Shown here: positions 8,910 to 17,747 of the stretch, piece by piece
How the letters are laid out: each line of letters opens with the position of its first letter
Numbering within the stretch: the stretch's first letter is position 1
Source of the DNA: Bradyrhizobium sp. 195
GTDB taxonomy: Bacteria > Pseudomonadota > Alphaproteobacteria > Rhizobiales > Xanthobacteraceae
DNA: 64,000 nt
NCBI RefSeq assembly: GCF_023101665.1
Contig: NZ_CP082161.1
Span: forward strand, 6,696,001 to 6,760,000
Reading direction: 5' to 3'
Notes under the pieces: generated by a model
Told to the model about the DNA's origin: nothing
The model's database searches: none
The model's input: the letters and a program-made list of their open reading frames with translations, nothing else
Program-made: the position numbers and the translations under genes

Positions 8910-9649
8910 CACCAAGGCCTATCGGGTAGTTCAACACCAGGAATTTGCATCTTGTAGCCGTTGTCCGACAACCACCTCGACAAGTCCTGCCGAGAACCGA
9001 CGTCGACAGATTCCAAGCCGTTTGTAAGCTGGGAGCTGTACTGCCGGCCGACTCCAGTCAAGATCAATCCTGCCTCTACGGTAAGATCGCTATCCACTAT
9101 CCTCGCGAATTCCGCTACCGCGCGATCCTTCTGACTTTCGTCGAGCAACGGGAACGCAGAAAGCGAGAGCCGGTTCCGTCGCATTGCAATCCCGCCTTCA
9201 TACGGGCCGGTCGCATACGACTGATCGAAATATCTGAGCACGTCAGCCCCAACCCCTTCTCGCGCCGTCACCAATGAGTACAGCATCAACCACAGGAAGG
9301 AGTCTCGCGGATTCATCATCAGCGATGAGCGTACTCTTTCCTGGGCCGTAGCCATATCATGATCCACCTCTTCTAGAGCACCCTGGCCAATCGTTCCCTC
9401 GGCCACTCCAAGATTCACGAACGCCTGTGCACGGATGAAGGTCGCTTGCGCCACCAGTCTCCTCGGCTCTCGCTCCAACCCCGCCGCCACCTGGGCGAGC
9501 ACACCGGATTTGAACCGCCGGTCAGCCATCATACGTTCGGTCACTTCACGGACCGGCGCGGTGGAGCGGAGAATTGGTAGAGCGGTTAGGCACCAGCCAG
9601 TGCAGGCGATGCCGAGCGCAAAGAGCGGAAGCCTAACACTACTCCACAT
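8909..9649 (-). CDS. Membrane-anchored TPR-like protein of the polysaccharide locus
   Basis: The ATG at 9649 overlaps the autokinase stop by 11 bases and gives 246 residues; the longer form from 9703 lies further inside the kinase gene. An N-terminal membrane segment (LPLFALGIACTGWCLTALPI) is followed by a helical, soluble region with DSFLWLMLYSLVTAREG and a YATGPYEGG stretch. Both have counterparts in the protein at 20654-21313, so the two look paralogous. TPR-like helical repeats are inferred only from pattern. The overlap suggests stoichiometric coupling with the kinase, which is a hint for a helper role in chain-length control or export. Confidence 0.65.
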   Translation of the reverse strand: MWSSVRLPLFALGIACTGWCLTALPILRSTAPVREVTERMMADRRFKSGVLAQVAAGLEREPRRLVAQATFIRAQAFVNLGVAEGTIGQGALEEVDHDMATAQERVRSSLMMNPRDSFLWLMLYSLVTAREGVGADVLRYFDQSYATGPYEGGIAMRRNRLSLSAFPLLDESQKDRAVAEFARIVDSDLTVEAGLILTGVGRQYSSQLTNGLESVDVGSRQDLSRWLSDNGYKMQIPGVELPDRPW

Positions 9650-11894
9650 ACCCGTACCGGGCGTAGTACTTCTGATAGTAGTAGCGACCGTGATAGGATT
9701 CATAGCGCGCCAAGAGCTTCGTGTCGGCCTTGTTCAGGACGACGCCAAGAAGCTTGTCCTGGATCTCTGGCGCGCCCCGCAGGTTGTGGCGAACGACGTC
9801 GATCTTGGTCTTGCCCCACTCCACGACGAACACGAAAGAATCGACGAAGGACGAAGTGACACGCACATCCACCACCGGCGCCATGGGCGGCATGTCCAAC
9901 ACGACGTAGTCATACTTGGAACGCAGTAGCGCGACGAGATCACGCATCGGCTTGGACGCGAGCACCTCATTCGTGTGAAGCAATTTCGAAGTAATTCCCG
10001 CAGGCAGAATCGTCAGTCCGGTCTGCGGATCGACACTAACCACTTCATCGAGTTGAGCCTTGCTCGACACCAGATCGACGAGGCCGCTCTTCGCGTCTGG
10101 CCGCAGGGCGCGCGACAGCGAAGGATTACGCAGATCGGCATCGACCAAGATCACACGAGCGCCGCCGTGGGCAATCAGCTGTGCGAGATTGGTCGAGAGC
10201 GTACTCTTCCCCTCGTTCGGCAGCGTCGACGTCACCGCCAACACCCGGTTTTCGCGAACTATGGAGTTGAGATCGATCGCCACCTTCAGCGAGCGCACCG
10301 CCTCGGAGAAGCGCGACAACGGATTATCTACCACGTAACGCAGGAAATCTGGCTCGGGGTTGCTCTTCTTCTTCCCAACTTTGATGGGACCAGACGCGAC
10401 CGAAGCCGGCGCAGCTAGAGCCGGCAGGATGGCAACACAATTGGTCCCGAGCTCCTCTTCAACCTGCCCCGTGGTCCGAAACACCTTGTCAGTCAATTCA
10501 CGGGCCATCGCTACACCGAAGCTAACAAGAAGGCCCCCGAACAAGGCCGCACCGAGAATGATGAGCGACTTCGGATAGCTCTTGATCAACGGCGTCGTCG
10601 CGGCACTGATCACACGCGCCTCGGTGATCGGGAACGACTGCTGCTGCACGCTCTCCATGTAGCGCTGGAGGAAGTTGTCATACATCGCCTGGTAGGACTG
10701 AGCGTTGCTTTCCAGCTCGCGCAGTTGTACCTGCGCCTGGTTGGTCAGCTGCGATTCCGAAACGGCATTCGCGAGGCTCGATTTGATCGCCTCCTCGCGG
10801 GTCACAGCAATGTCGTATTCACTCTTGTAGGATTCCTGGATGCGCTTCAGCTCGTCCTGGATGTTCTTCTTAATTTCTGCCATCTGACTGCGCAGGTTCA
10901 CCGCAGCAAGATGGTCATGACCATATTTGGCCGACCAGATCGATTCCTTTGAGGCCATGTCGACATATTGCGCCCGGAGCTTGACGATAGTGTCGTTCTT
11001 CAGTGCGTCGGCAACATTGGCATCTGGAATGTCCTGCTTAAGGATGTTGTTCATGCGGTCGAGCCGCGCCTTGGCCTCGGCAGTCCCCGCATGCGCCAGC
11101 ACGAGCTGGCTGTTCACCTCGGCGAGTTGCTGCTCGTTCATCAGACGGCCGCCGGTGTCAATGATGTTGTTGGCAGTCTTGAAATCAACTACCGCCTTCT
11201 GAGCGGCGGAGGCCTGGGTGCGCAGCTCCTTGATGCGGTCCTGCAGCCAGACGCTGGCACGGCGGGTTGCCTGATACTTTGCCTCAAGCTGGTCGACGAT
11301 ATAGGCGTCCGCAATCGCGTTAGCGATCTTTGCGGCCTTCTGCGGATCCTTCGAGGTGAATCCGATCTCCATTACATAGGTGAGGCCGAGACGTTTGATG
11401 GTGCGGCTCTTCTCAAACCGCTCCAGCGCCTTGCGGGTCAACTCGAACTCGGAAGGTGCGCGCCCGTCAGAAAAAAGGGTTCCGACAAAATCTACTACTG
11501 CTCCAAGTGCGCCGCCGCCGTTGCCTATGAAGTCAGGGTCATCAATCAGGTGCAGGTCGCGAATCACGGCAAGGCTGATGTTCTCGGACTTCAGGATCTC
11601 GACCTGGGTTTCCACGGTGGCGGAGTCGATCGCGATGTCGCCGAGCACGGATTGCTGCTGGAACAGCTGCACCTTGCGGGTATCGATCACCATCGAGGCG
11701 GTGGAGGTGAATTGCGGCGCGGCGGTGAAGAGATAGAGCAAAGCCAGGATCACGCAGGCCGAGACGATCGCGACCATGGTCGGGAACTGGCGGCGGACGA
11801 TCTCGATATAGGAGGTCAGCGTCTGCGACGTCGAGCCGTCGGCCTCAGCGAAATCACGGTTGATCTCCGAGGTCGGCTTGTTCACCTGCAACAT
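9639..11894 (-). CDS. Polysaccharide chain-length determinant with tyrosine autokinase (ExoP/Wzc-like)
   Basis: A 751-residue BY-kinase fused to a Wzz-type chain-length domain. A membrane segment lies near residue 40-58, a long coiled periplasmic region follows, and a second segment (IILGAALFGGLLVSFGVAMA) lies near 440-460. The cytoplasmic kinase has Walker A (LPNEGKST), Walker A' (ILVDADLRNP) and Walker B (VVLDMPPM). The last 21 residues contain nine tyrosines, the usual autophosphorylation cluster. It controls polymerisation and export together with Wzx, Wzy and Wza partners, all present here. No cognate tyrosine phosphatase gene is seen. The family call is secure; the symbol exoP is left out because the polysaccharide is unknown. 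Confidence 0.95.
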   Translation of the reverse strand: MLQVNKPTSEINRDFAEADGSTSQTLTSYIEIVRRQFPTMVAIVSACVILALLYLFTAAPQFTSTASMVIDTRKVQLFQQQSVLGDIAIDSATVETQVEILKSENISLAVIRDLHLIDDPDFIGNGGGALGAVVDFVGTLFSDGRAPSEFELTRKALERFEKSRTIKRLGLTYVMEIGFTSKDPQKAAKIANAIADAYIVDQLEAKYQATRRASVWLQDRIKELRTQASAAQKAVVDFKTANNIIDTGGRLMNEQQLAEVNSQLVLAHAGTAEAKARLDRMNNILKQDIPDANVADALKNDTIVKLRAQYVDMASKESIWSAKYGHDHLAAVNLRSQMAEIKKNIQDELKRIQESYKSEYDIAVTREEAIKSSLANAVSESQLTNQAQVQLRELESNAQSYQAMYDNFLQRYMESVQQQSFPITEARVISAATTPLIKSYPKSLIILGAALFGGLLVSFGVAMARELTDKVFRTTGQVEEELGTNCVAILPALAAPASVASGPIKVGKKKSNPEPDFLRYVVDNPLSRFSEAVRSLKVAIDLNSIVRENRVLAVTSTLPNEGKSTLSTNLAQLIAHGGARVILVDADLRNPSLSRALRPDAKSGLVDLVSSKAQLDEVVSVDPQTGLTILPAGITSKLLHTNEVLASKPMRDLVALLRSKYDYVVLDMPPMAPVVDVRVTSSFVDSFVFVVEWGKTKIDVVRHNLRGAPEIQDKLLGVVLNKADTKLLARYESYHGRYYYQKYYARYGYVE

Positions 11895-12087
11895 CTAGCA
11901 ATTCCTGAAAATGGATCGATCTATCGTCTTGGGATCAATGCTGGCCAAAGGCCTGGTGGCTATCGGGAGCAAACCCGATGCCAAAGGACCGCGCTGCGCA
12001 ACACTAGCACGATCTTCCCCGCAATTGAACGCGGTCGATGCAGTGCACAGCATCTGTTGCGCGACATTTTGCAGAAAGCTTAACGGC

Positions 12088-12119
12088 GCAAAAGCAAAGC
12101 GGCGCCCGCTGGCGCCGCT
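12088..12119 (-). terminator. Intrinsic terminator after the Gly-rich protein gene
   Basis: On the minus strand a perfect 9-bp stem (AGCGGCGCC / GGCGCCGCT) with a 4-nt loop is followed by TTTGCTTTTGC. It lies about 40 bases after the stop of the gene at 12161-12781, so it likely ends that transcript and separates it from the autokinase operon. Confidence 0.7.
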
Positions 12120-12160
12120 GCCGTGAGTGTCCTGGGTCAGCCTCGAGGGCCGGTTCACAG

Positions 12161-12781
12161 TCAGCGCGGACTAACAGCGTTGGTCGTGCCGGTGACGCCG
12201 TTGCTCGCGTTCGGGCTGACCTGCGTCGCGTAGTGCAGGCCGCCAAAGGTGCCGAGGGTGCCGCCCGGTCCGCCGTTGGCAAAACCACCGTTGCCAGTCG
12301 GCCCGCCGGCGCCGGATCCACCGCCACCGCCGCCCGCGCCACCGGTCGCGGCGATCGCGACGTCGCCGGTCGCGGCCTGGTAGGCGGCGATCACGTCGGC
12401 GTTGCCGGTGTTGGCGATCGCGGCCTGGATCTCATTGGCGAAAGCCTGGTCGCTCGACGCGGCCAGGCGGGCCACCTGGGCGAGGCCGCCGACGATCGCG
12501 CGCATCTGGTCCTTGGTGGTCGCGGGATCCTTCAGCAGCGCGATCAGGCCCGGGAGCGTGGTCGGATCGGAGGCGCCGAGATCGCGCACGCGCGAGATCA
12601 GCTGCGGGCCGCCGGTCGGATATTGCTGCAACAGGCTGCTCGGCGAAGCCTTGAACTCGGTAATGACGGTGGCCGGCAGCTGGCGCTGCGGCGGGTAAAC
12701 GGCGGCGCTGGCGGCCGAGGTGATCGTCGCGGCGAGGGCCGCGGCGGCAGCCATGCGAAGCGCAATCCTGATAACGCTCAT
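12161..12781 (-). CDS. Secreted Gly-rich protein of the polysaccharide locus
   Basis: 206 residues with a signal peptide (1-27, ending SAASAA). A helical Ala-rich domain (about 30-140) includes FKASPSSLLQQYPTGGPQLI. It is followed by a low-complexity Gly tract (GGAGGGGGGSGAGG and GGFANGGPGGTLGTFGG) and a short tail. A strong ribosome site (GGAGG) precedes the ATG. It has its own terminator downstream and sits between the autokinase and an O-antigen ligase-like gene. No enzyme motif is visible; a structural or export-assisting role is only a guess. Confidence 0.7.
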   Translation of the reverse strand: MSVIRIALRMAAAAALAATITSAASAAVYPPQRQLPATVITEFKASPSSLLQQYPTGGPQLISRVRDLGASDPTTLPGLIALLKDPATTKDQMRAIVGGLAQVARLAASSDQAFANEIQAAIANTGNADVIAAYQAATGDVAIAATGGAGGGGGGSGAGGPTGNGGFANGGPGGTLGTFGGLHYATQVSPNASNGVTGTTNAVSPR

Positions 12782-12921
12782 AAATCAACCTCCAAAAAAT
12801 CAGCTGCCCCGATGTGCTTCCTCGGCCCGGGCAAATGGCTGTGCAGTGCGGAACCTAACCGAAGAGAAAAGAGCTGTCCACTTATTCTAAAGACTTCGTA
12901 AACGACGCAACTGCTTCAAAT

Positions 12922-14424
12922 CTAGACACTTTTATGAAGCTTGGGCACCCGGCGCGGGGCGGCGCCTAGGGTTGTCGGACGGCCCTCGCCTCGCCGGCTG
13001 GTGGTGCCCGCCTCCGCCATGGCGCGGCTCTCCTTGGTGCGGAACGACTGCGCCAGGCCGGCGCCGAAAAGCGCAAAGAATGGAATGCTGTAGCCGGGCA
13101 CCTGCAGCGTGAAGTCCAGGCTCGAATGCAGCAGCGACAGCGTGGCGGTCGCCACCGCGGCCAGCGGAATGATGGCATCGCGCCGGCGTCCGAACACGCC
13201 CCTGGCCAGGACCAGCAGCATGATCGCCCAAGCGAGCGCCACCAGCAGCGCCGTGGGAATGCCCACCTCGGAGGCAAGCTCCAGCGGCGTCGAATGCGCG
13301 GCATCCCAGACGCCGCGAATCGAGATGTTGGGGCTGCGGTACGGCGGGAAGGCCCATTGGAAGGTGCCCATGCCGGTGCCGAACCAGGGATTGTCGCCGA
13401 TGATCCGAAGCGTCGATTTCCAGGCCTCGATGCGGCCCTCGTCGACCAGGCCCTGGCTGTCGAAGCGGCTGGAGACCCGGCCGCCCAGCAGTTGCAAGAG
13501 GCCCAGCGCGACGGCGAGGCCCGCGCCGAGCGAGATCCAGATGCCGGTGCGCGGCGGCAGGTCCTTGCGCAGGAACAGCGTGAACGCGACGATCATCGCC
13601 AACAGCGACAGCCCGACGCCGGCGCGCGAGGTCGTCATGAACATCGCCATCAGGCAGATCAGGAGGCAGCCGAGCTGCGGCAGGATCTCTTTTGGCGGGA
13701 TCGCGCGCAGATCGAGCGACAGACGCCGCCATTCGACGTGCCGCTCCGGCAGCCGGCGGCGGACATCTTCCAGGATCAGCAGCATCCAGATCACCGCGCA
13801 GGACCCGAAATAAGCCGCCGCCGTGTTGCGGTTGATGAAGGTGCCGGTGACGCTGCCGAGATACGCCGTCTTGTCCCGCCACAGGATCATGGTGGGCTCG
13901 ATCAGGAACGAGAGCACGCCGTAGAGGGCGTAGAGCGCGCCCGAGATCGCGATTACCCACAGCAGGCGGCGTGCGCGGTCGCGATCGGCGCCGACGGTGA
14001 TGCCAAGGATGATGGCGAGGATGTTGGCGAGCGGCGCGCCGAGCGCGAAGAACGCCTCGTTCTTGACGATGGAAGCGGAAGGGGCGATCGGCACGCCGAG
14101 CAGATGCGAGGCCTGCTTCCAGATCGGCTGGAATGGCGCGACCCAGGGATGGTCGGAGAGCTGCTCGTGCAGCACGAAGGCGTAGGCCGCAACGATCACG
14201 CCGATGCCGGCGAGCAGCCACAGATGCGGCCGGCGCAGATCGCGCGTCGGCGCGAAGATCACCGCTAGCCCGAGACACAGGCACCAGAACGCGATCGACA
14301 GATCATTGGTCGAGCCGAACGGGAACGGCGCGCCGGCGACCACGAAGAACAGGATGAAGGTCGCGGGCAAGCTCCATGACCAACGAATCCTGGACCAGTC
14401 TATGTCGGGAGGCCAAAGGCGCAT
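12922..14424 (-). CDS. O-antigen ligase/polymerase family membrane protein
   Basis: 500 residues with about ten to twelve membrane segments. A large periplasmic loop near residue 310-370 contains GTGMGTFQWAFPPYR, the Wzy_C-type signature seen in O-antigen ligases and polymerases, and a following WDAAHSTPLELASEVG segment with the conserved His-containing motif. It likely joins or polymerises lipid-linked repeats in the periplasm. It lies between the Wza-type exporter and the autokinase. The C-terminal 35 residues are basic and Pro/Thr-rich, probably cytoplasmic. Two other ligase/polymerase-like proteins are in this locus. Confidence 0.85.
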   Translation of the reverse strand: MRLWPPDIDWSRIRWSWSLPATFILFFVVAGAPFPFGSTNDLSIAFWCLCLGLAVIFAPTRDLRRPHLWLLAGIGVIVAAYAFVLHEQLSDHPWVAPFQPIWKQASHLLGVPIAPSASIVKNEAFFALGAPLANILAIILGITVGADRDRARRLLWVIAISGALYALYGVLSFLIEPTMILWRDKTAYLGSVTGTFINRNTAAAYFGSCAVIWMLLILEDVRRRLPERHVEWRRLSLDLRAIPPKEILPQLGCLLICLMAMFMTTSRAGVGLSLLAMIVAFTLFLRKDLPPRTGIWISLGAGLAVALGLLQLLGGRVSSRFDSQGLVDEGRIEAWKSTLRIIGDNPWFGTGMGTFQWAFPPYRSPNISIRGVWDAAHSTPLELASEVGIPTALLVALAWAIMLLVLARGVFGRRRDAIIPLAAVATATLSLLHSSLDFTLQVPGYSIPFFALFGAGLAQSFRTKESRAMAEAGTTSRRGEGRPTTLGAAPRRVPKLHKSV

Positions 14425-14452
14425 CGTGGTGTCTTGCGAGCTTTGCTTGAGC

Positions 14453-15034
14453 TTAGAGGAAGCAATCGATCGGATAGATCTTCAGATCGACGTTGAGGCG
14501 GCTGTTCCGGGTCTGCGCCCGGAAAGCGTAGAATAGTCCAAAGCCATCACTGCCCTGATCGAGTTTTATTCCAGGGGTTAATTCGTCGGGCGGGACGAGA
14601 AGGCCGATGTGCCGGTTGATGGCGGAAATCTCGATCCGTCCCTCGCCTTCCGCAAAATGCCCGCCGAGCTGGGTCACGGTGACCTTGGGCAGGCCGCGGC
14701 GCTGATGGCAGACATCCTCCTCCCACAGCTTGGTCTGCCCGACCAGCGGTTTGCCCGCGCCATCGGGAACGACGATATCGGGAAAGGATGGGCGCAGCAT
14801 CCCGAAGAACTTGCTCTCCTTGGAATTCGCCGACAGCCGGATCGTGAACGAAAGCTCGCCCTTGGCTCCCTTGAGGCGCGACAAGATTAGCGCATCAGGC
14901 TCGGCGGAGACCATCACGTCGATGCGATGGCGGACGCCCAGCTCCGCAGCAGCGCCGAAAGCCGTCCCGACCGGAGCAAGCCCGAAGGCGAGCGGAGCGA
15001 GAGCGAGAAGACGCCAGGATGTTCGAAAGCGCAT
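14453..15034 (-). CDS. Secreted protein of the polysaccharide locus, unknown function
   Basis: 193 residues from the ATG at 15034, which has a G-rich ribosome site; a TTG five codons earlier is less likely. The signal peptide ends near AFGAAA (about residue 30). The mature part is beta-rich with two cysteines (DVCHQRRG and a C-terminal IDCFL). It lies 28 bases before the ligase-like gene in the same direction and after the Wza terminator, so it may start its own transcript with that gene. No family is recognised. Confidence 0.65.
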   Translation of the reverse strand: MRFRTSWRLLALAPLAFGLAPVGTAFGAAAELGVRHRIDVMVSAEPDALILSRLKGAKGELSFTIRLSANSKESKFFGMLRPSFPDIVVPDGAGKPLVGQTKLWEEDVCHQRRGLPKVTVTQLGGHFAEGEGRIEISAINRHIGLLVPPDELTPGIKLDQGSDGFGLFYAFRAQTRNSRLNVDLKIYPIDCFL

Positions 15035-15144
15035 GAAGCCCCCTTGCAACAGTGCGGGGTGCCCGATGACCGGCGCGCCATGCTCAGTGGCGCCTTGATC
15101 CTATCCCGAACTCGTAGCCGCAGCAGAACCGCTTCGATCTAAAC

Positions 15145-15177
15145 GAAAATGGCACCGGGACAAAGCCCCGGTGCCAT
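15145..15177 (-). terminator. Intrinsic terminator after the Wza-type exporter gene
   Basis: A perfect 11-bp inverted repeat (ATGGCACCGGG / CCCGGTGCCAT) with a 7-nt loop. Read on the minus strand it is followed by TTTCGTTT. It lies about 25 bases after the stop of the exporter gene, so it is a good candidate for its transcription end. Confidence 0.8.
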
Positions 15178-15202
15178 CGCTTTGGTCGATCAAGTCGGCG
15201 TC

Positions 15203-16405
15203 TTACGGCGCCAGCTTGACGTTGTTGCGGAAGATCAGGGCGTCGTTGGAGAGGTTCACGGCATCGCTGCCGGTCGCCATGATCACACGCATGTAGTTCA
15301 GGAACTTGGCAACTTCGACGTTGCGCGAGTTCGAGACATAGATCACGTCGCCATTCTTCATCATGACCTTGGTGGCGAGGAAGAAGCCGCCCGGATCGCG
15401 GAAGTTCACGTTGAAGATGACCGGGATCGTCTCGGTCGTGTACTTGCTCACGTCGACGCCAAGCTGGGCCGCGACATCGCGCGGCTCGCGGCGATAGAGA
15501 TAGACGGAAGCCGGATCGGCCTGACCATCCAAAAGACCACCGGACTTGCCGACGGCTTCGCCGAGGTTGATGCGCCAGGCATCGAAGTTGAACTCGCCGC
15601 TCTGGCCGCTGGCGCCGAACGCCAGGAACTTCTGCTGCTCGCGATAGACGTAGATGCTGTCGTCGGGACGAACATAGACGTTGTTCTCCGGCGCCATCAC
15701 GAGATTTTCGAACGGTACGGTGGCCCGTCGTCCGCCACGCTCCAGCATGACCCAGGTCTCGAAGCCCTGGCCCTTGATACCACCGGCGCGGGTGATCGCG
15801 TCGAGCACCTTGTCCTTGGCACCCGCCGCGCTCGCCGGATAACGCGCCGGCGAATTGACTTCGCCGAGCACGCTGATGAGCTGGGTTCGCTGCGAGGACA
15901 TCGACACCACGGCCTGCGGCTCGATGGCGCGGTTGCCGATCTTCTCGATGATCGCACGCTGGATTTGCACCGCCGTCATGCCCGCGGCCTTGATCTGGCC
16001 GGCATAGGGCACGGTGATGAAGCCGTCATTGTCGACCGACTGATCCGGGATTGTCACATAGTTGCCCGGGCGGACGCCGGCTTCCGCCGGGATGAACAGA
16101 CCGCCTGCCGCGGCTTCGAAGATGGTGACGCTGACGACGTCGCCGATGCCGAATACGATGCTGGCCGGCGGCCGCTTGTCCGTGAACGCCCCCGCGAGTC
16201 CCTTGGGCTCATGGGTGTGCAGGATCTTCACCGTGGCCGGATTGAGCGGCACCAGCTCATAGGCCGGTGCGTTTTCAGTCTGAATCTTGTTGTTAACGTC
16301 GTCCGTCAACGGACCCGAGCCGGGATTGGTCGAACAGGCTCCAAGCGACAACGCAGCCACTAGAAACGCCGGCTTCAATAAATATGACTTGGCAAAGGAA
16401 TGCAT
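15203..16405 (-). CDS. Polysaccharide export outer-membrane lipoprotein (Wza/BexD family)
   Basis: 400 residues with a lipoprotein signal peptide ending in the lipobox LGAC (Cys near 24). The polysaccharide export domain follows at about 85-190 (VVSVTIFEAA, then VPYAGQIKAAGMT), and then SLBB-like segments (VLGEVNSPARYPASAG-type; VYVRPDDSIYVYREQQ). It should form the octameric outer-membrane channel that works with the autokinase at 9639-11894. It is the first gene of the minus-strand export set, with about 280 bases of non-coding sequence upstream that likely hold its promoter. A 6-bp hairpin (AACGGA-GCGA-TCCGTT, 16485-16500) there could be an operator, but this is weak. Confidence 0.93.
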   Translation of the reverse strand: MHSFAKSYLLKPAFLVAALSLGACSTNPGSGPLTDDVNNKIQTENAPAYELVPLNPATVKILHTHEPKGLAGAFTDKRPPASIVFGIGDVVSVTIFEAAAGGLFIPAEAGVRPGNYVTIPDQSVDNDGFITVPYAGQIKAAGMTAVQIQRAIIEKIGNRAIEPQAVVSMSSQRTQLISVLGEVNSPARYPASAAGAKDKVLDAITRAGGIKGQGFETWVMLERGGRRATVPFENLVMAPENNVYVRPDDSIYVYREQQKFLAFGASGQSGEFNFDAWRINLGEAVGKSGGLLDGQADPASVYLYRREPRDVAAQLGVDVSKYTTETIPVIFNVNFRDPGGFFLATKVMMKNGDVIYVSNSRNVEVAKFLNYMRVIMATGSDAVNLSNDALIFRNNVKLAP

Positions 16406-16683
16406 GAATCGCGCCCCAGGAGTCCCCTATTAGCCCCTGATTGGTACGGCCTAGGGGGTGGTGCGACAAGGGTTCCCGAAGGTTAACGGAGCGATCCGTT
16501 GGCTACTGTTGCGTGCGGGCCACTCTTTAGGGCTTGGTTTAACCCTTTGTGACTATTTGTTGTATTTCGTGTGCCCGGTCGGCGAGCAAACCGCCCAACT
16601 CAAGGGCTCCCTGTGTCGAGCGCGAGGCTTCTTGACCTCTCTCCGCTCTGCTAAGTCTGGGCCGTTAAGGCTAGGAACTCCCA

Positions 16684-17253
16684 TTGTCCGGCTTCCTTCT
16701 TGTCCCGCTGTTGGCAGGCGCCCTCCTTGGCGCCGCTGATCGCCCATGGGGCTCTGTGACCCCCTGCGCTGGCAGCGCGCGATCCTCGTGCCAGGGGGCA
16801 GCCATCGTTGAGGTGGCCACCCCAGCCCTCTCCTCCGTTTGGAAGTTCAGCCGCACCCAGGGGGCCAAGGACGAAAGCTTCGCGGCCATCACGAAGACCG
16901 CGGACACGACCCAATCCGACCCGGACTTTGCCGGCCTCATCGTGCGCTGCGCACCGAAGGGCAAGATTGACGTGCTGGTGGCTTTGATCCGGCCCTTTCC
17001 GCCGCGGAGCCACCCCAAGGTCACCATCGCCGCGAGCAACGGCGGCACTCTGACCTTTGACGCCAGCATGGCTGCCGCCGGCGCCGCCGTACTGCTGCCC
17101 GACGAGGTCTCGGCCTTTGCCGCCGGCAAATGGCAGACGACGCCCTCGCTGTCCGTGGTAGTCCGGGAAAGCGACAGCGAGATCAAGGGTATGGTGGCGC
17201 TGAACGGCTTGCGGGAGGCCTATCATTCGCTGCTGGCAAATTGCAGCCAATAG
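16684..17253 (+). CDS. Secreted protein of unknown function
   Basis: 189 residues. An in-frame stop at 16672 forces the start to be TTG 16684 or later, and the TTG gives a sensible signal peptide (about 1-18, FLLVPLLAGALLGA). The mature part has paired cysteines and a pattern of short beta strands (WKFSRTQG, LIVRCAPKG, SLSVVVRESDSEI) reminiscent of invasion-associated locus B-like or other small periplasmic beta proteins. It lies upstream of two membrane proteins in the second plus-strand group. Function is unknown. Confidence 0.6.
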   Translation: MSGFLLVPLLAGALLGAADRPWGSVTPCAGSARSSCQGAAIVEVATPALSSVWKFSRTQGAKDESFAAITKTADTTQSDPDFAGLIVRCAPKGKIDVLVALIRPFPPRSHPKVTIAASNGGTLTFDASMAAAGAAVLLPDEVSAFAAGKWQTTPSLSVVVRESDSEIKGMVALNGLREAYHSLLANCSQ

Positions 17254-17327
17254 GCCAAATTTAGCCATACGACTTAAGGGTCTTTTTAGGGTGGGGAACC
17301 TAGGGTCCGAAGCACGGAGTGTTTCGG

Positions 17328-17603
17328 ATGACCGCGCTTTTGATTTTCAGCTTTCTGGTAGGTGCCGTGCTGGGCCAACGCTTTCGCGTCCTGGTGCTCT
17401 TGCCATTGACCCTCGTCATGGTGCTTGCCGCCGTCCCGGTCGGGCTGATGGTCGATGTCGCCGTGCTCGATAGCCTGAAAGGCGTGGCACTCGCAGCTAT
17501 CGCCCTCCAGGGCGGCTATCTCTTTGGGTCGGGCGCGCGCTTTGGCCTTGCCGCCGCACGTGCCGGGCGCGTCTTCGGTCGCCCGATCAAGGCCACCCGC
17601 TGA
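17328..17603 (+). CDS. Small inner-membrane protein, unknown function
   Basis: 91 residues from the ATG at 17328, about 10 bases after GGAG; a GTG three codons earlier is possible. Two to three hydrophobic segments cover residues 2-75 and the C-terminus is basic (GRPIKATR). It lies 74 bases after the secreted protein and 144 before a ligase-like gene. It may belong to the polysaccharide machinery, but nothing in its sequence says how. Confidence 0.55.
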   Translation: MTALLIFSFLVGAVLGQRFRVLVLLPLTLVMVLAAVPVGLMVDVAVLDSLKGVALAAIALQGGYLFGSGARFGLAAARAGRVFGRPIKATR

Positions 17604-17747
17604 TCGCGCCGATCACCCCTGCGGCGAGCTCGCGCCTACGCGCGGCTCACGGTCAAGCTGTTGGTCCGAGACAGACCTCTGTTTGAAAACCAAACGACGG
17701 CTTGTATGGTGACCTGACCGTTTCAGGATTCCGTTCGAGCGCGCCGT

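Noticed and set aside
13126..14268. Long open frame on the plus strand opposite the O-antigen ligase-like gene
   Set aside because: Arg/Asp/Gln-rich shadow composition, no ribosome site, and a well-supported gene on the other strand.
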